Below are positions 8,705 to 17,975 of a stretch of DNA of 64,000 nucleotides, piece after piece; positions within the stretch are counted from its first letter, which is position 1, and every line of letters begins with the position of its first letter. The DNA comes from Pontibacter akesuensis (GTDB lineage Bacteria > Bacteroidota > Bacteroidia > Cytophagales > Hymenobacteraceae). Made by a program: the position numbers and the translations under genes. The DNA is taken from NCBI RefSeq assembly GCF_001611675.1, contig NZ_CP014767.1, positions 52,139 to 116,138 on the forward strand, in the 5' to 3' direction. The notes under the pieces were generated by a model. The model had not been told where the DNA came from and made no database searches. It was given only the letters and a program-made list of their open reading frames with translations.

Positions 8705-9721
8705 CTAGCCAGGACGGTAAACTTCTTTCCAGGACCAGCCGTCCATTTCCAGCAGTGCCGTAAGCAGTTTGCGGCGCTCCCCTAGGTCCTGCTCGAAATA
8801 ATGTCTTACAGCCTCCTTCCCCTTCAGTGGAATCCTTTTCTCCTCCAGCAGCCTTAGGTCGGGGACAGGTGCCTTTTCGTTGGGGGAGGCGTTCTTTAGG
8901 AAGCCCTCCCGCACCACCTCCAGGTAGGAGTCCAGCGCGGTCTGCAGCATCGACATCTTCACTTCATCAACTGCCACATCCTGCTGTAGGGCATTTCCCA
9001 GCAGCTGATACGCCTCGTCCAGCAGCACAATGGCAGGCGTAATAGATAGCTTCGGCTGGCTGTTGTGAAAGTGGTGAATGACAGGGTAGGAGTGGTGGTT
9101 CATGGTATGCTTGATGAGCATCTGGCACAGATCGGACGTGTTGTCAAAGAAGGAGGAGAAGTCTTTGCCGTTCCAGCTTTTGGTCAGCATCTGCTGCGGG
9201 GTTTTCCCCATGCCGCTGATGTAGAGGCTAAGGGTGCTCTGCAGGCCCACGGCAGAAAGCACCGGTAAAAAGTAGGTGATGGAGGTGGTGATGAACACCA
9301 GACCCGAATACGCCGCCACGTCCGTCACGATGCGCCAGAAGTCATTCGAGGCCACATAGTCGCCTATTCCCAGCGTGGAGAGGGTAAAGCCCGCGTAGTA
9401 GAGTTTCTCCACCGTGCCGGCAGGGGTTTTCGTGACGCTGTGGACAACAGAATCCGTCTCGGACAGCAGGGCAACAAAAAAGCCGAGCCAGAATCCCGCT
9501 ATCCAAACCAACAGGATTGAAACGAGCACAGCAGGTCCCGCGTAGCCCAGCAGCTTGGATCTGCCCTTCTTTCCTGCGGTCAGGAAAATGGCTTTGTACA
9601 CCCCTTTCGAGACAAGGCTCGTGATCATGCCGCCTCCGTTGGAGGAGAAGGTGGTTTTGATGATGTCCAGTGCGGTGAGGGCAAAAACAAGCGCTCCAAG
9701 GGTAAAATATAAAACTTGCAT
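8705..9721 (-). CDS. Two-transmembrane potassium channel-like protein
   Basis: 338 residues. Three to four hydrophobic segments occupy 1-165. The pore loop FTLSTLGIGDY (about 113-123) is a variant of the TVGYGD selectivity filter with Ile in place of Tyr, followed by an outgoing helix. The C-terminal 165 residues are cytoplasmic and helical, with a His-rich stretch (HTMNHHSYPVIHHFH) and no RCK/TrkA-N glycine motif. The family is Ion_trans_2. It lies between two + strand transcription units. The filter variant means ion selectivity cannot be assumed. Confidence 0.8.
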   Translation of the reverse strand: MQVLYFTLGALVFALTALDIIKTTFSSNGGGMITSLVSKGVYKAIFLTAGKKGRSKLLGYAGPAVLVSILLVWIAGFWLGFFVALLSETDSVVHSVTKTPAGTVEKLYYAGFTLSTLGIGDYVASNDFWRIVTDVAAYSGLVFITTSITYFLPVLSAVGLQSTLSLYISGMGKTPQQMLTKSWNGKDFSSFFDNTSDLCQMLIKHTMNHHSYPVIHHFHNSQPKLSITPAIVLLDEAYQLLGNALQQDVAVDEVKMSMLQTALDSYLEVVREGFLKNASPNEKAPVPDLRLLEEKRIPLKGKEAVRHYFEQDLGERRKLLTALLEMDGWSWKEVYRPG

Positions 9722-9976
9722 GAAAGGCAGGAAGAGTTGGTTTTTCTGCTAAACGAAATTGCCCTTGGTGGGTTAGCAAGCCATGCTACAGTGGGCGTAA
9801 ACGGTGTGCCTGCTGTTTCGCTGGCATCGGTTGATATAGCGCCCTTGCGGGCACTTCTTTGCATGATGGCACAGTGCAGCTACACAAAATGTATAAAAAG
9901 CAACCTTAAATATGTAAAACATAGGGTTCCCGTGTGGGTATAAAGCAAAAGATGTATCATTTAAACTTAACATACT

Positions 9977-10297
9977 ATGAACAAGGACTTGATAAGAACT
10001 TTGGCTGAGTGCGCTGCGGCCTGTAACAACTGCGCTATTTCCTGTCTTCAGGAAGACGATATCAAAATGATGGTGCCCTGCATCCGTTTGGACCTGGACT
10101 GCGCCGCCATCTGTAAGGAGGCCATCGATTATGTGTCCCGTGACTCCCGCTACGCTGGGGAGATACTACGGCAGTGCGCCAAGATATGCAGGGACTGCGG
10201 CCAGGAGTGCCAGAAGCATGAGGCGCAGCATTGCAAGGAGTGCGCAGAGGCATGCTTCAAGTGCGCCGAGGCCTGTGAGCAGCATCAAACAGCATAG
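9977..10297 (+). CDS. Four-helix-bundle copper-storage protein (Csp/DUF326 type)
   Basis: 106 residues with 16 cysteines, spaced mostly as CxxxC and CxxC along predicted amphipathic helices (positions 12, 16, 19, 23, 35, 42, 46, 67, 71, 74, 78, 86, 89, 93, 96, 100). Csp proteins line the inside of a helical bundle with Cys to hold many Cu(I) ions. There is no signal peptide, so this is the cytosolic (Csp3-like) form. The convergent copper-export genes downstream agree. Length and Cys pattern fit the family exactly. Confidence 0.93.
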   Translation: MNKDLIRTLAECAAACNNCAISCLQEDDIKMMVPCIRLDLDCAAICKEAIDYVSRDSRYAGEILRQCAKICRDCGQECQKHEAQHCKECAEACFKCAEACEQHQTA

Positions 10298-10315
10298 CCT
10301 TTCATTCTTTTAGGT

Positions 10316-10358
10316 AACACGAGGGGCCTGTGACTAAATAGCATAGGCCCCTCGTGTT
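10316..10358. terminator. Bidirectional terminator hairpin
   Basis: AACACGAGGGGCCT (10316-10329) pairs perfectly with AGGCCCCTCGTGTT (10345-10358) across a 15-nt loop. It lies between the convergent copper-storage gene (ends 10297) and the outer-membrane protein gene (ends 10384), so it can serve both. Confidence 0.85.
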
Positions 10359-10383
10359 TAACATGCTTCTGAGGCGCTACCAG

Positions 10384-11757
10384 TTACTGTGGCACCATCA
10401 GGGAAGGGAACACACGCAGATAAACCTGCGCACTTACAGGAAGCTCGCCATAATAAGGGTGCAATTCGCTGCTGCCCCTGAACACGCTTGCCTGCGCACC
10501 CAGCTGCAGGTTTACCGCACCCAACTGCGCTAGCTGCCTGTTTGCGCCAACCGTCAATGCCTGTATGCCAAAGAGGGCGTCGTGGCCGAACATACCTTCC
10601 TCAAACCCTAATTCTGCTGCCGACTTCTGCACAAACTCATAGCGTCCGTATACAGCGAACTTATCGTTTTGCAGGTTTGACTCCAGCAGGAAAGAGTGTT
10701 CCTTATGGTGTGCATCCACGTAATTGTAGCCCCAGTTAACAGTGGTGGTAAAAAAGCGGTTGTCGCCCGGCAGCTTGTTGCCGTACAGCACAGAGGCCGT
10801 CGTGCGGTAAACATCTTCATCGGGCTCATTTGACTCCGGACTCTTCACGTAAGCCGTGGAGGTTTGCAAACTCCAGTTGGTGGAGGGGTTATAGGTCAGG
10901 CGGATCGCACGGGAGTCGAAGCGGGGCTTGTCGAAATCATACCGCTCCTCGTCCGGCTCCCGGCCAGTGAAAGAGGAGCCCTCCAGCTTGAAGTTGCGGT
11001 AGCGAACTCCCAGTGTGGCCACCCCGAAGGTGATGTGGGTGGCGTCCTGCCAGTGGTGGCCCAGCGGCGAGTCAGGGTTGTTGAGCGCCGACGGGCGGTG
11101 CATAAAGGCCACATTGCTTAGGGCAGGCTCACCGGGGTAGCCCAGGTACACAAACACATCTGCCTCCTCCGATAGCATGTGCGTGTAGCCGACGGACAAT
11201 TCGCTCAACAGGTCGTGCGGGTGCTGGCGGTCTATCAGCGGAGAGCCTTCAAACGTTTCACCCGTCTGGAAAAGCAGCGGATAGCCGTTGCCGCCCACTG
11301 TGAGCGGGTCCAGGGAGATCATGCCGCTGAACCGCAGTAAGCCCCTGCTCCCTACAAAGCGCTGCCCCATCAGCATCAGCCAGTTCGGCGCGTCAAACTG
11401 GCTGTCGCCCCGTTCGCCCGCCTCAAACACATCCTGTTTGTTATAGCGCAGGAACAGGCTGTAGTGCAGCATCAGCATCCAGTCGCCCCGGTGGAACATG
11501 TTGCCGTACATCGGCGACTCGTCCGGAAGCCAGCCTGTGCCAGAGGCGTTACGGCTCATCGGCAGGTTACGCGAGAAGGCATGGGACATGGGCATCTGCC
11601 CGTGCTGCATGTCCCTGTGCTGCGAGGGATCCTGTTGCTCCACCTGATGGGTCGCCGTGTCTTTGGGCTGTTGCTGGTGCCCCTCGTGCTGTGCCATAGC
11701 CGGAAGAGCCAGCCCCGCTGTAGCAAGGCAGAAGAGTAGGAATTTTAGTGTTTTCAT
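10384..11757 (-). CDS. Outer-membrane beta-barrel-type protein of the copper cluster
   Basis: 457 residues with a signal peptide ending at AMA-QHEGH. The mature N-terminus is His/Gln/Met-rich (residues 23-60), a metal-binding style common in periplasmic copper proteins. The remainder has repeated alternating strands with aromatic ends, consistent with an outer-membrane barrel, with conserved-looking QHPHDLLSELSVGYTH and HITFGVATLG. No named family is certain. Its position with copper exporter genes suggests a role in copper efflux or binding, which is inference. Confidence 0.7.
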   Translation of the reverse strand: MKTLKFLLFCLATAGLALPAMAQHEGHQQQPKDTATHQVEQQDPSQHRDMQHGQMPMSHAFSRNLPMSRNASGTGWLPDESPMYGNMFHRGDWMLMLHYSLFLRYNKQDVFEAGERGDSQFDAPNWLMLMGQRFVGSRGLLRFSGMISLDPLTVGGNGYPLLFQTGETFEGSPLIDRQHPHDLLSELSVGYTHMLSEEADVFVYLGYPGEPALSNVAFMHRPSALNNPDSPLGHHWQDATHITFGVATLGVRYRNFKLEGSSFTGREPDEERYDFDKPRFDSRAIRLTYNPSTNWSLQTSTAYVKSPESNEPDEDVYRTTASVLYGNKLPGDNRFFTTTVNWGYNYVDAHHKEHSFLLESNLQNDKFAVYGRYEFVQKSAAELGFEEGMFGHDALFGIQALTVGANRQLAQLGAVNLQLGAQASVFRGSSELHPYYGELPVSAQVYLRVFPSLMVPQ

Positions 11758-11824
11758 AGTTTAGGTTAATACGGTGACAGCGCGTATTCGTCTGTGGGTC
11801 CCGGAGTGTAACAGAAAACTATCT

Positions 11825-12280
11825 CTATCTCCTGTCCGTATTCATGCGTTGCATCATCTGCTGCATACATGCCTGGTCCACCATTCCGTTCTCCTGCATA
11901 CGCTGCATCATATTTTGCATCATGCCGCTGTGGCGCACCAGCATCAGCGACATCATGTTACAAGCAGCCGTGTCTGTTTCGCACCGGGCCATCATCTGCC
12001 GCATCATATCTTCCATTGCCTCCGGGCTCTGTTTCATCTTTATGCCGTCAGCACCCATCATTCCATCCATGTGCTCCTTGTTCCCCATCATGCCATCCGC
12101 CGGAGCATCCTGCATCATGGCCACCATTTCTGAACGGTAAGTATCATTGCTTAGAATAGTGGAGTACAGCTCCCTGCGTTGCGACTCATCTTCCGGCACC
12201 TCCTGTACACCCGCAGAGGGCTGGCAGCCTGTGAGCCAGACGGCTACTGCCAGAAGTGTTGTGAACATCGTTTTTTTCAT
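11825..12280 (-). CDS. Met-rich lipoprotein, putative periplasmic copper binder
   Basis: 151 residues. The lipoprotein signal peptide ends in LTGC (Cys19). From residue 55 on, methionine is very frequent, in MM, MxxM and MQxMM runs typical of Cu(I)/Ag(I) chelation. Predicted structure is helical, resembling the spacing of CnrR/CpxP-type four-helix proteins without a clear match. It sits between the outer-membrane protein and the P-type ATPase on the same strand and is likely cotranscribed. Confidence 0.8.
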   Translation of the reverse strand: MKKTMFTTLLAVAVWLTGCQPSAGVQEVPEDESQRRELYSTILSNDTYRSEMVAMMQDAPADGMMGNKEHMDGMMGADGIKMKQSPEAMEDMMRQMMARCETDTAACNMMSLMLVRHSGMMQNMMQRMQENGMVDQACMQQMMQRMNTDRR

Positions 12281-12349
12281 AGTTTCTGATATTATGCAAG
12301 GTTTACAGTTCGTTCTATATCATGGGAAAGTACGTGGCCAACAGTTACC

Positions 12350-14464
12350 TTATTTCAGTTGCCTTCGCAGCAACTGCGCGTTGACGGCGACAATGACAGT
12401 ACTCAGGCTCATCAGGGCGGCACCGACAGCCGGGGAGATCATGATACCCTGGTTGTAGAGCACCCCGGCGGCAAGTGGCAGGGCAACTATGTTGTATCCT
12501 GTGGCCCAGATGAGGTTCTGAATCATCTTGCGGTAAGTCGCCTTTCCGAAGAGAATGAGGGAGGCAATGTCTTGCGGGTTGCTGTTCACCAGGATGATGT
12601 CGGCTGTCTCTGCCGCCACGTCCGTTCCGGAGCCTACGGCGATGCCCACATCAGCCTGGGCAAGGGCAGGGGCGTCGTTCACGCCGTCCCCCGTCATGGC
12701 CACAAACTCGCCCTGTGCCTGCAGCTCCTTTACTTTTTCCTGCTTCTGGTGCGGCAGCACGTTGGCCAGGTAGCCGTCCATGCCCAGCTTGTCGCTCACG
12801 CTTTTGGCCACGCGTTCGTTGTCGCCGGTCAGCAGCAGGTTCTTGATGCCGTTCGCCTTCAGTACCCGGATGGCTTCTGCAGACTCAGGACGTATCTGGT
12901 CGCGTAGCGTGATGTAGCCTGCCACCTGCCCGTCTACCAGCACATACACCACCGTCTCCACGCCTTCCTCTGCATGGCTTTGGGGCACCTGCACATTAAA
13001 CTCTTTGATATAGTTTGGCCCAACTACTTTCACGTCATGCCCCTCCACCTTTCCCTCCAGTCCTTTGCCGGGAAGGTAATTAAAGGAGTCAGAGGGAGGT
13101 ACTGTGATTCCACCTTCCTTTGCTTTTCTTAGTATACCCTGTGAAATGTAGTGCTCCGAGTGCTGCTCGACGCCTGCCGCTAGCCGAAGTAACTCCTTCT
13201 CACTGTTGTTCTCCTGAAACACCACGACCTGCGCCACTTCATGGGAGCCTTGGGTAAGGGTGCCGGTCTTGTCAAAGATGATGGTGGTGATGTTGCGCGA
13301 GTTTTCGAACGCCGTGCGATTGCGGATCAGCAGGCCATTGTTGGCGGAGACGGCCGTGGAGATGGCCACCACCAGCGGAATGGCCAGCCCGAGGGCATGC
13401 GGGCAGGAGATGACCATCACCGTCACCATGCGCTCCAAGGCAAAGTCGAACGCTGCGCCTGCAATCAGCCAAGCGGCAAGCGTCCCAAAGCCAGCAGTTA
13501 GCGCCAGGTAAGCCAGCCACTTGGCGGCTTTGTCAGCCAACCGCTGCGTCTCTGATTTTGTCTTCTGTGCATCCTGCACCAGTTTAATTACCTTGTTCAG
13601 GTAGCTGTCCTTGCCCGTACTCACCACGCGTACCTGTAGTGAGCCATTGCCGTTGATGGAGCCGCCGATCACTTGATCGTCTTTCACCTTCTGCACCGGC
13701 TTGCTCTCCCCCGTCAGCATGCTCTCATTCAGGTAGCTTTCGCCCTGTACCACCACGCCATCGGCAGGCACCTTCTCTCCTGGCTTTACCTGGATGATGT
13801 CTCCCGCCTGAAGCTCCTCCACCTTCACGGTATACGTTTGCCCGTCCCGGATCACCTGTGCCTCGGCCGGCATCATGCTTACCAGCAGCTCCAATGCCTT
13901 GGAGGCACCCAGTACAGAACGCATCTCTATCCAATGCCCCAGCAGCATCACCACGATCAGCGTGGCCAACTCCCAGAAAAAGTCCATGCCCTCCAGGCCG
14001 AACGTAACGGCCGTGCTGTAGCCGTAAGCCACCGTGATGGCCACGCCGATCAGCGTCATCATGCCCGGAGCACCTTTCTTCACCTCCTCCGCCAGTCCTG
14101 TGAGGAAAGGCCAGCCGCCATAAAAGAAAATGATGCTGGAGAGCACGAAGGCGATGTGCATGCTGTAGGGCACGTCGAGCGCGTAGCCGAGGATGTGCTG
14201 CACCATGGGGCTAAGCACAATCACCGGCACCGACAGCACAAGCGAGATCCAGAAGCGCTTTTTAAAGTCCTCGATCATCATGCGGTGGTGATCGTGCCCT
14301 CCGCCGCTGTGCCCACCAGGGCCTACGTGCTCCCCGTGTGGCATGGCTTCCCGGTGGCCATGGAGCGTTTTCTCCCCCAGGCGCTCTTCTGTTCGGCCTA
14401 CCTCTTCCTCCGCCTGCTTTTTAGCAGGACGGTGGTGGGGGGCGTGTTCATGCTCGTGTTTCAT
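12350..14464 (-). CDS. copB: Copper-translocating P-type ATPase, CopB type
   Basis: 704 residues. It has a His-rich cytosolic N-terminus (about 1-55) in place of a CxxC HMA domain, the transmembrane CPH motif ([14 protein letters not shown]), phosphorylation site DKTGTLTQG, and [12 protein letters not shown] hinge. CPH marks subgroup P1B-3 (CopB-like), reported for Cu(I)/Cu(II)/Ag(I) export. An upstream in-frame TTG at 14482 would add six residues; the ATG at 14464 is preferred because the next gene ends at 14479. It is the central exporter of the cluster. Confidence 0.93.
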   Translation of the reverse strand: MKHEHEHAPHHRPAKKQAEEEVGRTEERLGEKTLHGHREAMPHGEHVGPGGHSGGGHDHHRMMIEDFKKRFWISLVLSVPVIVLSPMVQHILGYALDVPYSMHIAFVLSSIIFFYGGWPFLTGLAEEVKKGAPGMMTLIGVAITVAYGYSTAVTFGLEGMDFFWELATLIVVMLLGHWIEMRSVLGASKALELLVSMMPAEAQVIRDGQTYTVKVEELQAGDIIQVKPGEKVPADGVVVQGESYLNESMLTGESKPVQKVKDDQVIGGSINGNGSLQVRVVSTGKDSYLNKVIKLVQDAQKTKSETQRLADKAAKWLAYLALTAGFGTLAAWLIAGAAFDFALERMVTVMVISCPHALGLAIPLVVAISTAVSANNGLLIRNRTAFENSRNITTIIFDKTGTLTQGSHEVAQVVVFQENNSEKELLRLAAGVEQHSEHYISQGILRKAKEGGITVPPSDSFNYLPGKGLEGKVEGHDVKVVGPNYIKEFNVQVPQSHAEEGVETVVYVLVDGQVAGYITLRDQIRPESAEAIRVLKANGIKNLLLTGDNERVAKSVSDKLGMDGYLANVLPHQKQEKVKELQAQGEFVAMTGDGVNDAPALAQADVGIAVGSGTDVAAETADIILVNSNPQDIASLILFGKATYRKMIQNLIWATGYNIVALPLAAGVLYNQGIMISPAVGAALMSLSTVIVAVNAQLLRRQLK

Positions 14465-14478
14465 AAGTGTCTGTAGCT

Positions 14479-14793
14479 TCAACGCAAGTCATCGGTGCTC
14501 AGCTTTAAGGCCATCTCAGGTATTACGGAGTCGACACACGTTCCACGCATGTCCACCAGCACCCCCTTCACCCCTTTGTCAGAGGAAATAGCGTACACAG
14601 CTGGGCGATTGGCCAGGTTGGCGGCACCTCGAAACTGGTGTACCTCATCAACCGAGAACTCCCCCGCCCCTAACTCCAGCTGCAACCGGAGGCACTCCAG
14701 GCAATACGGGCGCAAGCTGAAGTCCACCGCATACCCCCTTTTCTTTAAGCCGTCTAGTGCCGCCATGATCGTATTATAGCTGTACCTGCTCAT
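14479..14793 (-). CDS. Small conserved Bacteroidota protein, function unknown
   Basis: 104 residues. The pattern TIMAALDGLKKRGYAVDF, then a CLEC-like pair, then FSVDEVHQFRG, VYAISSDKGVKGVLVD and a short C-terminus is widespread in Bacteroidota, where databases often carry it under a phosphoribosylpyrophosphate synthetase name. It is far too short for that enzyme and lacks its PRPP-binding loop. The Cys pair (CLECL) could bind metal. It lies 14 bp upstream of copB on the same strand and is probably cotranscribed. Confidence 0.75.
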   Translation of the reverse strand: MSRYSYNTIMAALDGLKKRGYAVDFSLRPYCLECLRLQLELGAGEFSVDEVHQFRGAANLANRPAVYAISSDKGVKGVLVDMRGTCVDSVIPEMALKLSTDDLR

Positions 14794-15148
14794 TTTTGTT
14801 CTCTTTTGACTTTACAAGTAGGACTGCCGATAAAACTAACAAACGATGAAAAAGGGCCCGCTGTGGACCTGGGTCTTTCCACTTAGTGGTGGTCTGTCCC
14901 CAGGTACTTGTCCTGGGAACAGACTCCCTCTAGGTGTACGAGCTGCGTAACGCGTTGCCCTACCATGGCCAACCTGTGAGCAGCATCTTTCCACGGCACC
15001 TGACGAAACTCCTGCGCATGCTGCCTGGTACAACCTTGCCAAGCAGGCACAGTAGTACACCGTTGATCCCATTGATAGTACTTTTTCGGGGCTAAAGCAG
15101 TTTTATATATTTATGGGGCAGCGTTACATATTTTGTGGGCGCTAGGTG
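14794..15148. other. Intergenic stretch of 355 bp
   Basis: No gene is supported. The sequence GTTACATATTTT near 15124, followed by a GCTAGG, recurs near 16577 on the far side of the regulator and His-rich genes; both could be operator or promoter parts. An AT-rich patch (15095-15115) could be the promoter for the minus-strand 104-residue protein and copB. Confidence 0.4.
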
Positions 15149-15736
15149 TCAGTGCAGGTTGTCGATCGTGTGGCGGTCTGTGCCGCCCTGCTTCTTGTAC
15201 TTCATGCACGTTGTGCCGGTAATTTCTTTGAACTGGCTCGACAGGTGCTGCAGACTCTTATAGCCCAGCTTGGTCGCAACAGCGCTAAGCGGGAGCTCAT
15301 CATAGGTGAGCAACTCTTTGACACGCTCCACCTTCTGCAGTATAATGTACCTGTTGAGGGTTATTCCCTCAGACGCTTTGAAGGCAGTGCTGATGGTAGC
15401 GTAATCCCTCCCCAACTCCTCAGCCAGGTAAGTAGACAGGTTGGTGGCAAGGGTAGCTATCTTCTCTGAATAGATCGCGTCGATCACTGCCACCTTGATG
15501 CTTTCCACAAGCTCCTCCCGCTTATCGTGGAGCAGCTCAAACCCTTTGCTGCTCATCACCGCTTCTATGGCGGCTTCGTCTACCTCATCATTTCCATCAA
15601 TGACAGCCCAGCCCAACTCCACCTCCAGTACATGCAGGCCGAGGCTTTCCAGTTCCTCGCGCACGGCCATAATGCAGCGGGGGCATACCATGTTTTTAAT
15701 GCGAAGCACCTTTTGGTGCAAACTCTCTTTACTCAT
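15149..15736 (-). CDS. Metal-binding (HMA-like) domain fused to an AraC-type regulator
   Basis: 195 residues. Residues 8-70 resemble a heavy-metal-associated domain with MVCPRC in the CxxC loop (C18, C21). Residues about 95-190 are an AraC DNA-binding domain with two HTH units (LNRYIILQKVERVKELL and LSAVATKLGYKSLQHLSSQFKEITG). Metal binding by the first part would directly gate transcription, an inferred copper-sensing regulator for the surrounding genes. An in-frame TTG at 15748 precedes the preferred ATG at 15736. Its length excludes the usual AraC cupin domain. Confidence 0.85.
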   Translation of the reverse strand: MSKESLHQKVLRIKNMVCPRCIMAVREELESLGLHVLEVELGWAVIDGNDEVDEAAIEAVMSSKGFELLHDKREELVESIKVAVIDAIYSEKIATLATNLSTYLAEELGRDYATISTAFKASEGITLNRYIILQKVERVKELLTYDELPLSAVATKLGYKSLQHLSSQFKEITGTTCMKYKKQGGTDRHTIDNLH

Positions 15737-15928
15737 ATTCACAGGCAATGTGTGAAGCGAGGCAGCCGCCGGAAGGGCAGGTTTTCACTTCATTTGACGT
15801 ACAGAACTTATTTAAGCCGCTTGGTGCTTTACTGCAGCCGGGAAAAAGGGCAGGCGGAAGGCACAAGAGGGCGCTGCATGAGGGAAAAGCAAAGCTATCG
15901 CTCATGCAGTACAGGTACAGTTTGTGCA

Positions 15929-16429
15929 TCAAACGATAAGAGAGTGCAGGAATATCCTGATGTCGGGGAGTTTAGGAACAGGGGCATCGGGCGGGGCGTG
16001 CGATACCGCTGGGACAGGGAGCTTGTGCAGAAAGCCCAGCGCTGCCTGGCATAAGCTCCCCATGAAGGAAAGACGTGTCTTGTCAAGCGCCGGAAGCTCA
16101 ATGGAAGCGGAGGCGTTTACAAAAGGGGCATACTCCTGCCCTGCGCAGCACCCGGCATCCTCCGTTGACGAAGCAGGGTGCGCCTCCCTGCCGTGTGCGT
16201 GCCCATTATCTTCGTGACTGGAAGAATTGGTCGCGCTAGTCCCTGGTGCGTTGCTGTGAACGTCATGTTCTGCCCCGTGATGGTGTGCCGGGGTAGAGAC
16301 GGGGGGCTGGAGCCGCTGCACCAGGTGCGGGACGTTACAGGCCAGTTGGATAAGGTACATGCTTAGGAAGGCTGTCAGGAAAAACAGCCCCCTAAAACAT
16401 ACCATCTTGTTGCACCTGGTTTTTCTCAT
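15929..16429 (-). CDS. His-rich membrane-anchored hypothetical protein
   Basis: 166 residues. One hydrophobic segment (about residues 11-32) is followed by a probably periplasmic region rich in His, Ser and Asp (HHHGAEHDVHS...HEDNGHAHGREAH), a CC pair (about residue 93) and a Pro-rich tail. Such proteins are common next to metal efflux genes in Bacteroidota and are thought to bind metal, but no function is known. It is followed by the metal-responsive regulator gene on the same strand. Confidence 0.65.
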   Translation of the reverse strand: MRKTRCNKMVCFRGLFFLTAFLSMYLIQLACNVPHLVQRLQPPVSTPAHHHGAEHDVHSNAPGTSATNSSSHEDNGHAHGREAHPASSTEDAGCCAGQEYAPFVNASASIELPALDKTRLSFMGSLCQAALGFLHKLPVPAVSHAPPDAPVPKLPDIRIFLHSLIV

Positions 16430-16746
16430 GAAGCAAAACAGTAGCTGTTGGCTAACAGTACTTTAATTTGTAAGCATTTAAATATATAAAAACAATAGTA
16501 CTATTTACTATCAAAAGGTCCGTGCACAAAGGTACAGCGGGAGCAAGTAGGGCTTTTTACATAATTACCGACTTTTGTTACATATTTTATTTGCCGGCTA
16601 GGCTGTGTCAACGGCTTTCACTGGAAGAGGGGCCTGTTCCTATTTTGCAGGTGGCTTAGCACCGGCGGCTTGAAATGTGAGCGATTTAGGTGATATTTAC
16701 ACCCTTATTCAAAGATTCTTATTTACACCCTGCTTTACTAACCAAC
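16430..16746. promoter_or_regulatory. Divergent promoter region of the copper cluster
   Basis: A 317-bp gap separates divergent genes. It includes an AT-rich block (16478-16492), a perfect 12-bp palindrome AATAGTACTATT (16494-16505) and a GTTACATATTTT element (about 16577) that also occurs at about 15124. These are plausible operator or promoter parts for the metal regulator, by position only. Confidence 0.4.
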
Positions 16747-17379
16747 ATGATGACGAAGCGATACACCTCCCTTTTTGTTCTGCTGTGCTGTGCTTTCCTT
16801 TCCGGCTGCGGCCAGGAACCAGCAGTAGAGGAAACAACCGAGCATACCAAGCACCACACCACTACCAAGGAGGCAACCGGGCCGGAAGGAGCACAGGCGA
16901 TAGGGGCTCAGTCAGAGCCTGACACGCTGAAAGGCAGCTTAAAAGCGGAGGCGCACGGGATGATAGGCCCTGCGCATGTAACCGTTGCCTACCATTCCCC
17001 GGCTGTGCGGGGCAGGGTGATCTGGGGTGGACTGGTTGCGCACGATCAAGTGTGGGTGACGGGTGCGCACTCGGCTACCAGCCTGCAGACGGACCAACCG
17101 ATCACGATAGGAGGACAGCCGCTGCCGGCAGGAAAGTATGCGCTGTTCACCATTCCGGGGGAGAAGGAGTGGACTGTTATCATCAACAGGAACTGGGAAC
17201 AGCACCTGGCGGATGACTATTCGGAAGCAGAAGACGTGGTGCGCTTGACCGTGGAGCCTGAGACAACGACGCAGCACCAGGAGCGGCTGCGCTATGAGGT
17301 GGTGCCTCAGGGCCAGGATAAAGGTGCAGTTATAATGAATTGGGATAAGCTGAAGTTGACGCTCCCGGTGGGCGTATAG
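16747..17379 (+). CDS. DUF2911-domain lipoprotein
   Basis: 210 residues from the ATG at 16747 (a second ATG follows at 16750; a longer frame starts at 16690). The lipoprotein signal reads LFVLLCCAFLSGCGQ with the acylated Cys in FLSGC. After a His/Thr-rich linker comes the DUF2911 core: VTVAYHSPAVRGRVIWGGLV, then LPAGKYALFTIPGEKEWTVIINRNW. DUF2911 proteins are common in Bacteroidota and have no known activity. It is the only + strand gene at this end of the copper cluster. Confidence 0.85.
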   Translation: MMTKRYTSLFVLLCCAFLSGCGQEPAVEETTEHTKHHTTTKEATGPEGAQAIGAQSEPDTLKGSLKAEAHGMIGPAHVTVAYHSPAVRGRVIWGGLVAHDQVWVTGAHSATSLQTDQPITIGGQPLPAGKYALFTIPGEKEWTVIINRNWEQHLADDYSEAEDVVRLTVEPETTTQHQERLRYEVVPQGQDKGAVIMNWDKLKLTLPVGV

Positions 17380-17672
17380 TATGCATGCTTGTGCTCGCGC
17401 TTTGAGTACGTCCTATCTTTTGCTTCCTGTTGAAGGCCGGTGTGCGGACGTAACTAATAGATTATTGTACTGTTATGTCGTACCCAGCCTTGCAGGCAAG
17501 TTTATTAAATTCTTAATTACTGCTGCTTTGAATCTGGTGTAAACACAGAGGCAACCGATGCGCATCTCAGCGGTCGGCTCCTCTTTCCTGTAGCAAAGTA
17601 CACTTACCATGTATTGGGAGCGGCAATGCGTATGAACGGATGACGGTGTCGGTAGCTTTTATTTCGTGTTTG

Positions 17673-17975
17673 TCAGCCCTTCAGCCGGAGCCAGCCACTG
17701 CCCTCCAGCAGGGCGTTGCGCACCCGGCGCAGGTCATACAGGGCATGGGCATAGGCTTCTCCGGCGGTGCCCGGATCCGCTGCCAAGTATTCGGCCAGGG
17801 TGGTGTACGCCTGGTCCAGGGACTCTGCCAGGCCCAGGGGACCGTCATCGGCCATCACCGCCCGGAGCAGTGGGGCCGTGTCATAGGGCCGGTGGGGCGG
17901 GCATTCCTGCTGGAGCGGCGCGGAAGGAGTCCCGCCCGGTGTCGGAGGTGTGTTTTTCTCTTGCATGGCTTTCAT
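17673..17975 (-). CDS. Hypothetical protein beside ArdC
   Basis: 100 residues from the ATG at 17975 (an in-frame ATG at 18020 adds 15). After a Pro-rich, probably flexible start, the second half is helical and acidic (LAESLDQAYTTLAEYLAAD...AYAHALYDLRRVRNALLEG). No family recognised. It stands alone on this strand between the copper cluster and the antirestriction gene. The 293-bp stretch before it (17380-17672) shows nothing notable. Confidence 0.5.
   Translation of the reverse strand: MKAMQEKNTPPTPGGTPSAPLQQECPPHRPYDTAPLLRAVMADDGPLGLAESLDQAYTTLAEYLAADPGTAGEAYAHALYDLRRVRNALLEGSGWLRLKG

Noticed and set aside
13673..14476. 267-residue open frame opposite copB
   Set aside because: It is antisense to the P-type ATPase and His-rich only because of the ATPase codons; no independent start signals.
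14479..14793. Phosphoribosylpyrophosphate synthetase, a label common for this small family
   Set aside because: 104 residues is a third of the enzyme and the PRPP-binding motif is missing.
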